Shown: positions 33,748 through 43,213, counted from the stretch's first letter. The stretch: 64,000 bases of DNA from Streptomyces naganishii JCM 4654 (GCF_014650575.1 NZ_BMVF01000014.1:124001-188000), one strand, 5' to 3'. Made by a program: numbers and translations. Notes: generated by a model from the sequence alone, not told the origin.

Positions 33748-34854
33748 GTGCCGCTCGGTTGGAGCACCGTACAGCCGCTGACCGCCTACGCCGAGCCCGG
33801 CTCGGTGGCCACCGCGCAGGTCCCGGGCGGTTCCGTCGTGGTGACGTACACGCAGAAGCGGTTCGTCTCCAGCCGTACGGTGCGCCGCGACTTCGTCGCG
33901 CAGACCCTCGCCGTCGGCAGCGTGTCGAAGCCGCGCACCCTCAACTCGCAACGCGACGGCACGACCAGCGCGGGCCGGGTCGCCACCGACGGCAAGGGCC
34001 GCCCGGTCGCGGTGTGGACGCAGTCGGCGGACGACGGCTCGTCGCGGTCCTCGTACACCGCGACCACCGCCACCCGCTCCCGCCCGAAGTGGCACGACTA
34101 CGCCGACGACACCCGCGCGGACCTCGTGGGCGCCGCGCGCAGCGACGCGATGAACCTCTACACGGGCGACGCCGCCAACCCGCTGACCACCTTCCAGGTG
34201 CGCCCCTGGCCGGCCGGGACGCGGGTCGTGCCGTTCGGCGACTTCGACGGCGACCGCTGCAACGACCTGATCGTCCGCATGCCCGGCGGGGAGGGCCGCC
34301 TCTACACGCCGGTCTGCGGCGGACTGCCCACGCCGGACTCCCCCTGCACCCGGCTGTCCAAGGACTGGAGCGGCTACGACACCCTGCTCGCCGCCGGCGA
34401 CCAGACCGGCGACGGCCGCCCCGACCTGCTGGCCCGCGACGCGGCCACCGGCAACCTCTACCTCTACGCCCACGACGGCACGGGCGGCTTTCGCCCCCGG
34501 GTCAGGATCCGCTCGGCGTGGACCGGTTACCGGCGCGTCATCGGCGCGGGAGACCTCGACGGGGACGGCACCGGCGACGTCCTCGCCCTGGACAAGTCCG
34601 GCGAACTGTGACGCTACAACGGCACGTCCGCCGGCAGGCTCAAGGACCGCGTCCTCGTCCTCAAGGACTGGGGCGGCAGTTACAAGGACGTCGTCGGGGC
34701 GGGCGACGTCGACGGCGACGGACGCGCCGACCTCGTCTCGCGCGACACCTCGAACGTGCTGTGGCTCAACGCCGGCACGGGCAAGGGCACCTTCAAGAAC
34801 CGCGTCCGGCTCGGCGAGGCGAACTACTGGAAGAGCTGGGCGTCGCTGGCCTGA
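33748..34854 (+). pseudogene. Decayed FG-GAP/VCBS repeat secreted protein
   Basis: The sequence encodes a domain rich in FG-GAP repeats (G-D-F-D-G-D-R-C-N-D-L, G-D-Q-T-G-D-G-R-P-D-L, G-D-L-D-G-D-G-T-G-D-V, G-D-V-D-G-D-G-R-A-D-L) after a beta-rich segment. It starts abruptly at about 33748 with no ribosome binding site or signal peptide, so the 5' part is missing. An in-frame TGA at 34609-34611 stands where family repeats have tryptophan (G-E-L-stop-R-Y-N-G). The same frame then continues cleanly to TGA 34852-34854. Full-length relatives are longer secreted proteins. This is a truncated gene with a nonsense mutation. Confidence 0.75.
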
Positions 34855-35034
34855 CGGCCGCCGCGCCCGCGCGCACGTGGTACCGGTCCTCCCCGGCCGC
34901 CTGCGGCTCGGGCCGCGCCCGGTCGGGCCGGCCCGCGCGGGTGGGGGGTGACGGCCGGGGAGGACCGGAGATCAGCGGTGCGTCCGGTGCGGGCCGCCGG
35001 CTCGGCACGGCCCGCACCGGTGCGAACGGCGCGG

Positions 35035-35733
35035 TCAGCGTGCCGTGTTGAGCTGGGCGAGCGCCTTGGCCAGGCCGTTGGCCCACAACTGGTCGACCCG
35101 GGCGCGCTCGTTGGCGTTCGGGTAGCGGTTGGTGCAGGACGGGCCGGGGCCGCCGCCCGACATCAACTCGCTGCAGGGGCCGCTGTAGTGGTCGGGCAGG
35201 CCGAGCACGTGACCGGTCTCGTGGGCCGTGACGCGGACCGAGTCGTACTGCTGGTTCTGGGAGTAGTCGAGGAAGATGTAGCCGCCGCCGTGGCCGTCGG
35301 TGGAGGCGTAGGACCCCTGCGGGTCGCTGCCCTCGTAGTAGGTGAAGTCGGCGTTGCCCGTCGTCGCGCGGAGCTTGACGTTGGAGACCGAGCTGTTCCA
35401 GATCGAGGCGGCGCTCGATATCTGGGAGCGGAAGCTCGGCGCCTGGGAGGCGTCGTAGTAGACGGTGACCGACTGCAGGTCCGGGTGCGCGGCCTGCTTC
35501 CTGGCCACCGACTTCACCACGGCGTCGAAGAACGCGTGGTTGCCGGCCGCGTTCTCGGCCGTGCCGGAGTACCGGGCGTACGCGGCGCCGGTGGTGTGGG
35601 ACGGGGCGGCCGTGCCGGCGCTCGCCGGGGCGGCGGTGCCGAGCGCGGCCGAGGCCAGGCCCAGGCCGAGCGCGAGGGCCAGGAGTCTCCTGGAGGCGCG
35701 GGCGGGCTTCTGGGCCGTCTGTGACGACTTCAT
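35035..35733 (-). CDS. snpA: Snapalysin-family secreted zinc metalloprotease
   Basis: A 232-residue secreted protease. The signal peptide (about 1-38) ends A-P-A-S-A. A short propeptide is followed by a mature domain with the zinc motif H-E-T-G-H-V-L-G-L-P-D (about residues 167-177), whose terminal aspartate as third ligand defines snapalysins (M7). Nearby are L-M-S-G-G-G-P (Met-turn-like) and paired cysteines (P-C-S-E, S-C-T-N). ATG 35733 follows AGGAG by eight bases. It is divergent from a LysR gene, the standard arrangement in Streptomyces, where the LysR protein activates the protease gene. Confidence 0.93.
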   Translation of the reverse strand: MKSSQTAQKPARASRRLLALALGLGLASAALGTAAPASAGTAAPSHTTGAAYARYSGTAENAAGNHAFFDAVVKSVARKQAAHPDLQSVTVYYDASQAPSFRSQISSAASIWNSSVSNVKLRATTGNADFTYYEGSDPQGSYASTDGHGGGYIFLDYSQNQQYDSVRVTAHETGHVLGLPDHYSGPCSELMSGGGPGPSCTNRYPNANERARVDQLWANGLAKALAQLNTAR

Positions 35734-35827
35734 GTGGGGGGCTCCTACTCGTTCCTGTGGGGGGTGAACGATGGGTTGCACAGGAGTGTCGGGCAGCGCG
35801 GCGGCCGCGCGGATGATGGCAACTGGG

Positions 35828-35845
35828 GATAGCCCCGGGGCTATC
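35828..35845. promoter_or_regulatory. 18-bp perfect palindrome, likely LysR operator for snpA
   Basis: GATAGCCCCGGGGCTATC is a perfect palindrome in the 186-base space between divergent snpA and the LysR gene. It contains ATAG-N8-CTAT, close to the usual LysR-box form. It is a likely binding site for activation of snpA and autoregulation, by analogy with known snpA/snpR pairs. Confidence 0.65.
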
Positions 35846-35919
35846 GGGGCCGACTCGTGCGGATCCGTTGGGATTTGAACATCTGGTGCGGCGCCCGGCC
35901 CCCGCCCTACGCTCCCCCC

Positions 35920-36897
35920 ATGGAGCTCGAGGTGAGGCACTTACGCGTGCTCTGCGCCATCGCCGACGCCGGCAGCCTGCACCAGGCCGCCCGCCGGCTC
36001 GGCATGGCGCAGCCCTCGTTGAGCACCCAGTTGCGTCGCATCGAACACGCCCTCGGCGGGCCGCTGTTCACCCGCGACCGGACCGGCTGCCGCCCCACCC
36101 CGCTCGGTCACGCGGTGCTGAGCCGGGCCAGGCCCCTGGTCGCCGAGCTCGCCGCGCTCGTCACCGAGACGCGGGCCGCGGCCGCCCGCGCCTCCGGCGG
36201 CGTCCACTTACGCATCGGCGCCACCGCGAGCCGGGCCATACCGGGCTGGCTGCGCCGGCTGCGCGCCCGCGGGCCGGGCACCGAACCCACGCTCCAGATG
36301 GACGTGTCCGCGAACGCGCTGCTGCGCATGGTCGCCGCCGGCCGGCTCGACATGGCGTTCGTGCACGAGGTGGAGGGCAGCCCGCTGCGCGTCCCGCCGG
36401 GGCTGCGCCTGCGCGTCCTGGTCGAGCGCGAACCGCAGTTCGTCACCCTCGCCGTGGATCACCCGGCGGCCGCGCGGCACGAGATACCGCTCGCCGACCT
36501 CGCCGGGGAGCGCTGGATGGTCGACTCCACGGTCGACGGCGAGTGGGACGCCCTGTGCCGGGTGCTGCGCGAGGCGGGGCTCGAGCCGGAGCTGCTGCAC
36601 GGCGACTACCTCACCGCGTACTCCCTGGCGGCCACCGGTGAGGTCGTCACGGTCAGCCAGCCCACCGCGCACCCCCGCTCCGACCTCGCCATGCGGCCCC
36701 TGCGCGGCGACCCGATCGGCGTACGGCTGCTGCTCGCGGCCCGCACCGAGGACGAACTGGACTTCGGTTACGACGAGTTGGAAGAGGCGTACTGGGACGC
36801 GGCCCGCCAGGCGCCGGCCTACCGCGACTGGCTGGAACGCCGGGGCATCCCCTGCGCGCCGCACCCCTTGGCGACGACGGCCGACGCGAGGGCGTGA
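35920..36897 (+). CDS. snpR: LysR-family activator of the divergent snapalysin gene
   Basis: A 325-residue LysR regulator. The N-terminal winged helix-turn-helix (G-S-L-H-Q-A-A-R-R-L-G-M-A-Q-P-S-L-S-T-Q-L) is followed by a substrate-binding-like domain. Orientation opposite snpA with a palindrome between them matches the protease activator type of Streptomyces. ATG 35920 begins the conserved M-E-L-E-V-R-H-L; the frame stays open 21 codons upstream without a better site. Confidence 0.85.
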   Translation: MELEVRHLRVLCAIADAGSLHQAARRLGMAQPSLSTQLRRIEHALGGPLFTRDRTGCRPTPLGHAVLSRARPLVAELAALVTETRAAAARASGGVHLRIGATASRAIPGWLRRLRARGPGTEPTLQMDVSANALLRMVAAGRLDMAFVHEVEGSPLRVPPGLRLRVLVEREPQFVTLAVDHPAAARHEIPLADLAGERWMVDSTVDGEWDALCRVLREAGLEPELLHGDYLTAYSLAATGEVVTVSQPTAHPRSDLAMRPLRGDPIGVRLLLAARTEDELDFGYDELEEAYWDAARQAPAYRDWLERRGIPCAPHPLATTADARA

Positions 36898-37023
36898 GCC
36901 TGGAGCGCCGCGTGAAGCCGGGGCCCCGCGTGAGCCGGCGCGCCGGATTTGCCTTGGAGTGAACTCCAGCGTTCACACTGTCCGCGGCCGAAAACCTTCC
37001 CGCGGACAGAGAGGCGGCAGCGG

Positions 37024-37845
37024 ATGGACTCCGAGACCACGCGCCGTGCCCGGCACCCCTTGCCCTACGACAGCTACCGGCAGGCCGTCGAGCGGGAGAC
37101 CCTGCGCTTCGCCGAGGTGGCCGGGGGCGCGGCGCCCTCCACCGCCGTGCCGTCCTGCCCCGGCTGGACTCTGGCCGACCTCACCCGGCACGTCGGCTCC
37201 CTCCAGCGCTGGTTCTGCGCGCTGCTGACCCGGCGGGTGCAGGAACCGCCGCGCGACCGCGACGTGGACCTCGGGCTGCCGGAGCGGGCGGACGAGTGGC
37301 CCGCGTGGGTGGCGGCGGGCGTACCGGCGGTGGCGAAGGTGCTGCGGGACACGGACCCCGACGCGCCGATGTGGGCCTGGGGCGAGGACCGGCACGCGCG
37401 GTTCTGGGCGCGGCGGATGCTGTGCGAGACCCTGGTGCACCGGGTGGACGCCGAGCGGGCCCTCGGTCTGGAGCCGGACATCGACCCGGTGACGGCGGCG
37501 GACGCGGTGGACGAGTTCCTCGTCAACCTGCCGTACGCCCATCTCTTCGCGCCCGCCGTGGCCGAGCTGCGCGGCGCGGGCGAGATCCTCGCCTTCCGGT
37601 GCGCCGAGCCGGACGGCGGCCCGGGCGAGGAGTGGCGCGTACGGCTCGACGCCGGCGGATTGCACCCGCTGCCGTCCACCGGGGCGGGCGCGGCGCCCTC
37701 GGACACGCCGACGGCGACGGTGCGCGGGCGGGCCGCCGACCTGCTGCTCCTGCTCTACGGGCGGAGCTCGTACCGGGACCCCGCCTTCGAGGTGTCCGGA
37801 GGGACCGAGGTCCTCGACCGCTGGTTCGCCCACACCGCGTTCTAG
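37024..37845 (+). CDS. Maleylpyruvate isomerase-family mycothiol-dependent enzyme
   Basis: A 273-residue protein with the DinB-like four-helix fold of mycothiol-dependent maleylpyruvate isomerases. Its motif set is P-S-C-P-G-W-T-L-A-D-L-T-R-H-V-G in the N-terminal helix and C-E-T-L-V-H-R-V-D-A-E about residue 140-150. The histidine, glutamate and histidine correspond to the zinc ligands. Members use mycothiol, the actinobacterial thiol, but most have unknown substrates. ATG 37024 has an AGAGAGG-like site upstream. Confidence 0.85.
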   Translation: MDSETTRRARHPLPYDSYRQAVERETLRFAEVAGGAAPSTAVPSCPGWTLADLTRHVGSLQRWFCALLTRRVQEPPRDRDVDLGLPERADEWPAWVAAGVPAVAKVLRDTDPDAPMWAWGEDRHARFWARRMLCETLVHRVDAERALGLEPDIDPVTAADAVDEFLVNLPYAHLFAPAVAELRGAGEILAFRCAEPDGGPGEEWRVRLDAGGLHPLPSTGAGAAPSDTPTATVRGRAADLLLLLYGRSSYRDPAFEVSGGTEVLDRWFAHTAF

Positions 37846-37937
37846 ACCCGTTCACGGGGCAACCCGGTCGGTGCGGTCCCGGCCGCGCCGGCCCGCACCG
37901 CACTCCGTGATCGTGATTCGTGATCGAGGAGAAGAAG

Positions 37938-38153
37938 ATGGCCATCGACACCGTCGAACGATTCCTCACCGCTCTCGACCCGCACCACAGGGAGCAGGTC
38001 CAGCGGTTGTCGCACGAGGAGCAGGTGAAGCTCGCCGACGCCTGGGAGGCGGAGCTGCGGCAGGACACCGACCTCGACACGCTCAGCGAGCTGTCCCCGC
38101 CCGCGGCGGAGAGCGAGGCGGCGGCCCGGGTGGCGGGCAAGCTCCTCGAATAG
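37938..38153 (+). CDS. 71-residue acidic hypothetical protein
   Basis: A small protein from ATG 37938 with GAGGAG six bases upstream. It is largely helical (V-E-R-F-L-T-A-L-D-P, H-E-E-Q-V-K-L-A-D-A-W-E-A-E-L) and acidic, with no hydrophobic helix. I recognise no family. The strong ribosome binding site and a following terminator support a real gene. Confidence 0.65.
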   Translation: MAIDTVERFLTALDPHHREQVQRLSHEEQVKLADAWEAELRQDTDLDTLSELSPPAAESEAAARVAGKLLE

Positions 38154-38178
38154 GGGCACCGCAGGATTCGCGGTCCCC

Positions 38179-38200
38179 AAGGTGCGGGGACGCACCTTTT
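38179..38200 (+). terminator. Hairpin with T-run
   Basis: AAGGTGCG, loop GGGA, CGCACCTT followed by TT: an 8-bp perfect stem with a short T-run, 26 bases after the stop of the 71-residue gene. It looks like a classical intrinsic terminator, unusual in this GC-rich DNA. Confidence 0.7.
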
Positions 38201-38322
38201 GCGGTACCGCACGGGCCCGTACAGGACAAAAACGTGCGATTTGGCGTCACATCGGACCATGCCCGACCATGGGTCCCGCCCGGCGATCCCGGGCACCAGT
38301 TCGAAGAGAGGCGCACCACCCC

Positions 38323-39750
38323 ATGCACGTCACCGGAACCGTCCCCCCACCGGCTCCGGCCCCGCAGGAGACCCCCGCGGCCCCCGTCCCCACCGAGAAC
38401 CCCACCGCGAGCTCCACCGAAAGCCCCGCCGGTGACACCGGCAGGCACGCCCGCCGCTTCGGGCTGCCGGTGGCGACCGCGCTGGTCATGGGCAACATCA
38501 TCGGCGGCGGCATCTTCCTGCTCCCGGCCTCCGTCGCGCCGTACGGCACGGTCAGCCTGATCGCCTTCGGCGTCCTGACCGTGGGCGCCATCGCCCTGGC
38601 GCTGGTCTTCGGCAGGCTCGCCGAGCGCGACCCGCGCACCGGCGGCCCCTACGTCTACGCCCGTGAGGCCTTCGGCGACTTCGCCGGGTTCCTCGCCGCC
38701 TGGGCGTACTGGATCACCACCTGGGTGTCGAACGCGGCGCTCGCCGTGGCCGCCGTGGGCTACCTCGACGTGCTGATCCCGGTCAACGGCCACCGCTGGA
38801 CCGCGTGTCTGGCCGCCCTCGCCCTGCAGTGGCTGCCCGCGCTCGCCAACTTCGCCGGCACCCGCTACGTGGGCGCCGTCCAGCTCGTCTCCACCGTGCT
38901 GAAGTTCGTGCCCCTGCTGCTGGTCGCGGTCGGCGGGCTGTTCTTCTTCGACCCGCGCAACCTCGGCCCCTTCCACGCGGGCGGCGGCAGCACCCTCGGC
39001 GCGGTGTCCGCCTCCGCCGCCATGCTGCTCTTCTCCTACCTCGGCGTGGAGTCCGCGGCGGTCAGCGCGGGCGAGGTCAGGAACGCCCGGCGCAACGTGG
39101 GCCGCGCGACCGTGATCGGCACCGCCGGGGCCGCGCTCGTCTACCTGCTCGGCACGCTGTCCGTCTTCGGCACGGTCGCCCACGACCGCCTGGTGACCTC
39201 CACCGCGCCGTTCACCGACGCCGTGAACGCCATGTTCGGCGGAGCCTGGGGCGGCTGGGCCGTGGCGCTGGCGGCCCTGGTGTCGATGACCGGCTGTCTC
39301 AACGGCTGGACGCTGCTGAGCGCCCAGACCCCGTACGCCGCCGCCCGCGACGGCCTCTTCCCGGCCGCCTTCGCCCGCCGGCGGCGCGGCGTGCCCACCG
39401 TGGGCGTCGGCGTCACCGTCGTCCTCGCCTCGCTGCTCACCGTCTACAACTACGCCTCCGGCTCGGGCAAGGTCTTCCAGACGCTGGTCCTGGTCACCAC
39501 GTTCACCGCGACCGTGCCCTACCTGCTGGCCACCGCCGCCCAGCTGTTCCACCTGGTCTCCGGCCGGGGCGAGCGGGTCGACCGGGCGCGGCTCGTGCGG
39601 GACGGCGTGATCGCGGCGGTGGCGACCGCCTTCTCGCTGTGGCTGGTCGCGGGCGCCGGGTACGCGGCGGTGTACCAGGGCGTGCTGTTCCTCTTCGCGG
39701 GCGTCGTCGTGTACGCGGTGCTGGCGGCCCGGCGGCAGCGCACCGCCTGA
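38323..39750 (+). CDS. APC-family amino acid/amine permease
   Basis: A 475-residue permease with 12 membrane helices after a Pro/Thr/Glu-rich 42-residue N terminus. The first helix carries G-N-I-I-G-G-G-I-F-L-L, the substrate-binding break of the APC fold. The motif E-R-D-P-R-T-G-G-P-Y-V-Y-A-R-E-A-F-G follows helix 2. The pattern resembles AdiC/PotE-like exchangers for basic amino acids or amines, but the substrate is not determinable. ATG 38323 has AGAGAGG about 12 bases upstream. Confidence 0.87.
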   Translation: MHVTGTVPPPAPAPQETPAAPVPTENPTASSTESPAGDTGRHARRFGLPVATALVMGNIIGGGIFLLPASVAPYGTVSLIAFGVLTVGAIALALVFGRLAERDPRTGGPYVYAREAFGDFAGFLAAWAYWITTWVSNAALAVAAVGYLDVLIPVNGHRWTACLAALALQWLPALANFAGTRYVGAVQLVSTVLKFVPLLLVAVGGLFFFDPRNLGPFHAGGGSTLGAVSASAAMLLFSYLGVESAAVSAGEVRNARRNVGRATVIGTAGAALVYLLGTLSVFGTVAHDRLVTSTAPFTDAVNAMFGGAWGGWAVALAALVSMTGCLNGWTLLSAQTPYAAARDGLFPAAFARRRRGVPTVGVGVTVVLASLLTVYNYASGSGKVFQTLVLVTTFTATVPYLLATAAQLFHLVSGRGERVDRARLVRDGVIAAVATAFSLWLVAGAGYAAVYQGVLFLFAGVVVYAVLAARRQRTA

Positions 39751-39863
39751 CCCTGTGGAATTCCTGTCCGCGCGCTGTCCGCACCCCGGTTAAAGAAAAG
39801 TACTGAGTCTGATCAGAATTCACTACAACCGGCCTGATTCGGCACTCGGGGGCCCGTGCGGCG

Positions 39864-42110
39864 GTGAAACTGCTGCGCATGGCTACGACAGTCCTCGAAC
39901 CGAACGCCCCCGCCGGCACGGGCCGCCGCGCACCGTGGAAATCACCGGCGGACCAGCCGGCGTACGCACGTCCGGCGCTGCTCGCCGTCACCGTGCTCGC
40001 CGCCGTGCTCTACGCGTGGGGAATCGGTCACAGCCAGTACCACCCCTTCTACGCCGACGCCGTGCGCAGCATGACGGAGAACTGGAAGGCGTTTTTCTAC
40101 GGCTCTTTCGACCCCGGGAATTCCATCACGCTGGACAAACTCCCGGGATTCCTCTGGCCGCAGGCGATCTCCGCCCGGCTCCTCGGTTTCCACCCCTGGG
40201 CGCTGACCCTGCCCCAGGTGCTCGAAGGGGTGGCGAGCCTGCTCGTGCTGCACCGCCTGGTGCGGCGCTGGGCCGGTGTCCCGGCGGCGCTGATCGCCTG
40301 CACGGCGTTCGCGCTGACCCCGGTGGCCGTGGGGCTGTTCCGTACGACGGTCGAGGACCCCGCCTTCACGCTGTGCCTGCTGCTGGCGGCCGAGGCCACC
40401 CAGCGCGCCGCGCGGGACGGCCGGCTCCGCCCGCTGCTGCTCGCCGGCGTGTGGGTGGGGCTCGGCTTCCAGGCCAAGATGCTGGAGGCGTGGGCGGTGC
40501 TCCCGGCGCTCGCGCTGGTGTACCTGGTGTCCGCCCCGCTCACGGCGCGCAGGCGGCTGGCGCACCTCGCGCTCGCGGCCCTCGTCACGACCGCCGTGTC
40601 GGCGTCCTGGATCCTGGCCGTCACCCTCACCCCGGCGCGTGAGCGGCCGTATGTGGACGGCACCACCAACAACTCCGCGTTCAGCATGGTGGTCGGCTAC
40701 AACTTCCTGAACCGCTTCTCCTCGCTCGGCGTCAGCGCGGCCTCCACCGGCAGTGTGAGCGCGACACAGGGCGGCGGGGGCAAGAACGGCGGCGGTTCGC
40801 GGGCATCGCGGGAATCGCTGACCGAGAGGCCCGCGGGTGCGCAGGCGCGCCGTGCCGGGGCGGCGGCCGGGGCCGGCGGCGTGACAGCCGGGGGGGCCGG
40901 CGGCCGGGGCGGGGACGGGCAGGAGGGATGGGGGAAGATGTTCGGCACCTCGCTGGCCCCGCAGACCGGCTGGCTGTACCCGTTCGCCGCGGTCGCCGTC
41001 GTGTGCGGCCTGCTGTGGCGGCGCGGGCGGCCGCGCACCGACCGGCTCCGCTCCGGTCTCCTCCTGTGGGGCACCTGGCTGGTGACGTACTTCCTGGTCT
41101 TCAGCGCGGGCAGCGTCGGCCCCCACATCTACTACATGGGCGTGATCGCGGTGCCGCTGGCCGCGCTCACCGGGGGCGGCACCGTGCTGATGTGGCGGGC
41201 CTGCCGGGCGGGTGGCCCCCGCGCCTGGGCGCTGCCGGTCGCGGTGGCCGCGACGGCGGCGTGGAGCGCGTACCTCGTGAGCCTGTTCCCGGAGTTCCTG
41301 CCCTGGCTCGCGCCCGCCGTGGGCCTGCTCGGGCTCGGCGCGGCCGTACTGCTGCTCCTGGCCCGGCCCGGGTCCGCCGCGTCCCGCGGCCGGCTCGCGC
41401 TCGCGGCTCCGGCGGCGGCCCTCGCGGCGGTGCTGATCGCGCCGAGCGCGTGGGCGGCGCAGGTCTTCAATCCGGCGTACGGCAATTCCGGCATGGGCTC
41501 GGTCGGCCCGACGGGCATGAGCCGTTCCCACGGCCGCGTCGTGCCGGCGGCCGCGCGCACGGGATGGCCCGCCTGGGGCCGCACCGCCGGGCGCGGCGGG
41601 AGCCGCGGCCTCGGCCGCCCGGGCGCCCCCGCCGGCTCCGGCGGTCCCGGCCGCACCGGCGGCTTCCGCATGGGCGGCAGCGGCACGGGCGGCGGACTCA
41701 CGGCCGGCCAGCGGGAGTTGCTCGCCTACACCACCGCACACCAGGGCTCGGCCCGGTATGTGTTCGCCACCCCCGGCTGGAGCAGCGCGTCCCCCTACAT
41801 CCTCGCCGCCGGCGCCCATGTGCTGCCGCTCGGCGGCTTCACCGGCAAGGTGCCGTTCCCGACCCCGGCCGGCTTCCGGCACCTGGTGGACTCCGGCGAG
41901 CTGCGGTACGTACTGCTCGGCGGCGGGCGCGGGACGGGCGGTCCGTCCGCCGGCTTCGGTGGTTCCGGTGGTTCCGGTGGTACGACCTCGGCCGCGCGGA
42001 TCACGGACTGGGTCCGCTCCTCCTGCGCCCCCGTCCCGGCCTCGGCGTACGGAGCCACCGACGGGCCGGTGACGGGCGAGACCCTGTACCGGTGCGGCCC
42101 GGGGCGCTGA
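39864..42110 (+). CDS. GT39/ArnT-like membrane glycosyltransferase
   Basis: A 748-residue polytopic protein of the dolichyl/polyprenyl-phosphate-mannose glycosyltransferase superfamily. The N-terminal part has H-P-F-Y-A-D-A-V-R-S-M near the catalytic acidic residue, then D-P-G-N-S-I-T-L-D-K-L-P and about 11-12 helices. Two Gly-rich low-complexity loops (about residues 300-345 and 555-615) interrupt it. The C-terminal 120 residues are a soluble domain (Y-V-F-A-T-P-G-W-S-S-A-S) as in YkcB-like proteins. It probably transfers sugar from a lipid carrier outside the membrane. The start is uncertain between GTG 39864 and ATG 39879, neither with a clear ribosome binding site. Confidence 0.82.
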   Translation: MKLLRMATTVLEPNAPAGTGRRAPWKSPADQPAYARPALLAVTVLAAVLYAWGIGHSQYHPFYADAVRSMTENWKAFFYGSFDPGNSITLDKLPGFLWPQAISARLLGFHPWALTLPQVLEGVASLLVLHRLVRRWAGVPAALIACTAFALTPVAVGLFRTTVEDPAFTLCLLLAAEATQRAARDGRLRPLLLAGVWVGLGFQAKMLEAWAVLPALALVYLVSAPLTARRRLAHLALAALVTTAVSASWILAVTLTPARERPYVDGTTNNSAFSMVVGYNFLNRFSSLGVSAASTGSVSATQGGGGKNGGGSRASRESLTERPAGAQARRAGAAAGAGGVTAGGAGGRGGDGQEGWGKMFGTSLAPQTGWLYPFAAVAVVCGLLWRRGRPRTDRLRSGLLLWGTWLVTYFLVFSAGSVGPHIYYMGVIAVPLAALTGGGTVLMWRACRAGGPRAWALPVAVAATAAWSAYLVSLFPEFLPWLAPAVGLLGLGAAVLLLLARPGSAASRGRLALAAPAAALAAVLIAPSAWAAQVFNPAYGNSGMGSVGPTGMSRSHGRVVPAAARTGWPAWGRTAGRGGSRGLGRPGAPAGSGGPGRTGGFRMGGSGTGGGLTAGQRELLAYTTAHQGSARYVFATPGWSSASPYILAAGAHVLPLGGFTGKVPFPTPAGFRHLVDSGELRYVLLGGGRGTGGPSAGFGGSGGSGGTTSAARITDWVRSSCAPVPASAYGATDGPVTGETLYRCGPGR

Positions 42111-42168
42111 ACCGGACCCGCGCGGGCCAGTTGCCGACCACTTGTTTCCAGCCTCTGGCCAGAGGGAC

Positions 42169-42182
42169 ATACCGAGCGGTAT
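42169..42182. promoter_or_regulatory. TetR-like operator ATACCGAGCGGTAT
   Basis: A perfect 6-base inverted repeat with two-base centre, 80 bases upstream of the GDSL hydrolase gene. The form ATACCG-AG-CGGTAT is typical of TetR-family sites. No TetR gene is in the window, so the regulator would be distant. Confidence 0.45.
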
Positions 42183-42261
42183 ACAAGCCCGGTCGAACGT
42201 GCGGCGGCGCCGCGAGCCGGTGTCCGCCGCACGTCAAATCCGGTGCAGGGGGAGGGCGTTC

Positions 42262-43191
42262 ATGGCGCAGGACACACACCCGGGTGGCGCGGGGCGACGG
42301 CGCGGCCGGCCGGTGGCGGTGGGGGCGGCGCTCGGGGCCTGTGCCCTCTTCGCCGTCTCGGCGACACCCGCGGCGGCGCACGGCACGGGCGGGGACGGGG
42401 ACGGGGGCCGCGGCACGGACTACGTGGCGCTGGGCGACTCCTACACCTCGGGCCCGGGCATCCCCCGGCAGGTCGACGCGGGCTGCGCCCGCTCGGACCA
42501 CGACTACCCCTCACTGGTGGCCGCGGCGCGCGGGGTGAGCACCTTCAAGGACGTCAGCTGCGCCGGGGCGACCACCGACGACATGTGGAAGCCGCAGGGC
42601 GCGAACGACGCCCAGCTCAACGCGGTGGGACGGGACACGGACCTGGTGACGGTCCAGATAGGCGGCAACGACGTCGGCTTCGGCTCCATCATCGCCACCT
42701 GCGCCCGGCTCGGCTCGCAGCAGCCGGCCGGGGACCCGTGCCGGCGGTACTACGCCTCCTCGGGCGTCGACGAGCTGGCGCTGAACGTGCTGCGCACCGC
42801 GCCGAAGGTGGACCGGGTGCTGCGGGCCGTGCACGTCAGGGCGCCGCACGCCCGGGTGGTCGTCGTCGGCTACCCGGACCTGCTGCCCGACGACGGCAGC
42901 GGCTGCTTCCCGTCGGTGCCGTTCGCCTCGGGGGACTTCCCCTATCTGCGGGACACCGAGAAGCGGCTGAACCTGATGCTGCGTCTGGTGGCCGCGTGGA
43001 ACCACGCGGAGTACGCCGACACCTACCGGCCCACGCGCGGCCACGACATGTGCGAGGCCCCCGCGGACCGCTGGATCGAACCCCTTCAGCCCGCCTCGCC
43101 GGCCGCCCCCGCGCACCCCAACGCCAAGGGCGAGCAGGCCATGGCGGACACCGTGCTGGGCCTCCTGGCCAGGGGCCACGGACACCGCTGA
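42262..43191 (+). CDS. Secreted SGNH/GDSL esterase-lipase
   Basis: A 309-residue exported hydrolase. The signal peptide ends T-P-A-A-A-H (about residue 40). The SGNH blocks are present: Y-V-A-L-G-D-S-Y-T-S-G (nucleophile serine), V-S-C-A-G-A-T-T (glycine block), Q-I-G-G-N-D-V-G-F (asparagine block) and P-A-H-P-N-A-K-G (catalytic histidine). Cysteines (G-C-A-R-S-D, V-S-C-A-G, T-C-A-R-L, P-C-R-R) fit disulfides as in Streptomyces lipases of the SCO1725 type. ATG 42262 follows GGGGGAGGG by five bases. Confidence 0.9.
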   Translation: MAQDTHPGGAGRRRGRPVAVGAALGACALFAVSATPAAAHGTGGDGDGGRGTDYVALGDSYTSGPGIPRQVDAGCARSDHDYPSLVAAARGVSTFKDVSCAGATTDDMWKPQGANDAQLNAVGRDTDLVTVQIGGNDVGFGSIIATCARLGSQQPAGDPCRRYYASSGVDELALNVLRTAPKVDRVLRAVHVRAPHARVVVVGYPDLLPDDGSGCFPSVPFASGDFPYLRDTEKRLNLMLRLVAAWNHAEYADTYRPTRGHDMCEAPADRWIEPLQPASPAAPAHPNAKGEQAMADTVLGLLARGHGHR

Positions 43192-43213
43192 AAACCGTCG
43201 GCACACCGTCAAC

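Noticed and set aside
34609..34611. Second in-frame TGA as a possible selenocysteine codon
   Set aside because: The repeats have tryptophan at this position, the protein is not a redox enzyme and the gene is also missing its 5' end, so it is a nonsense mutation.
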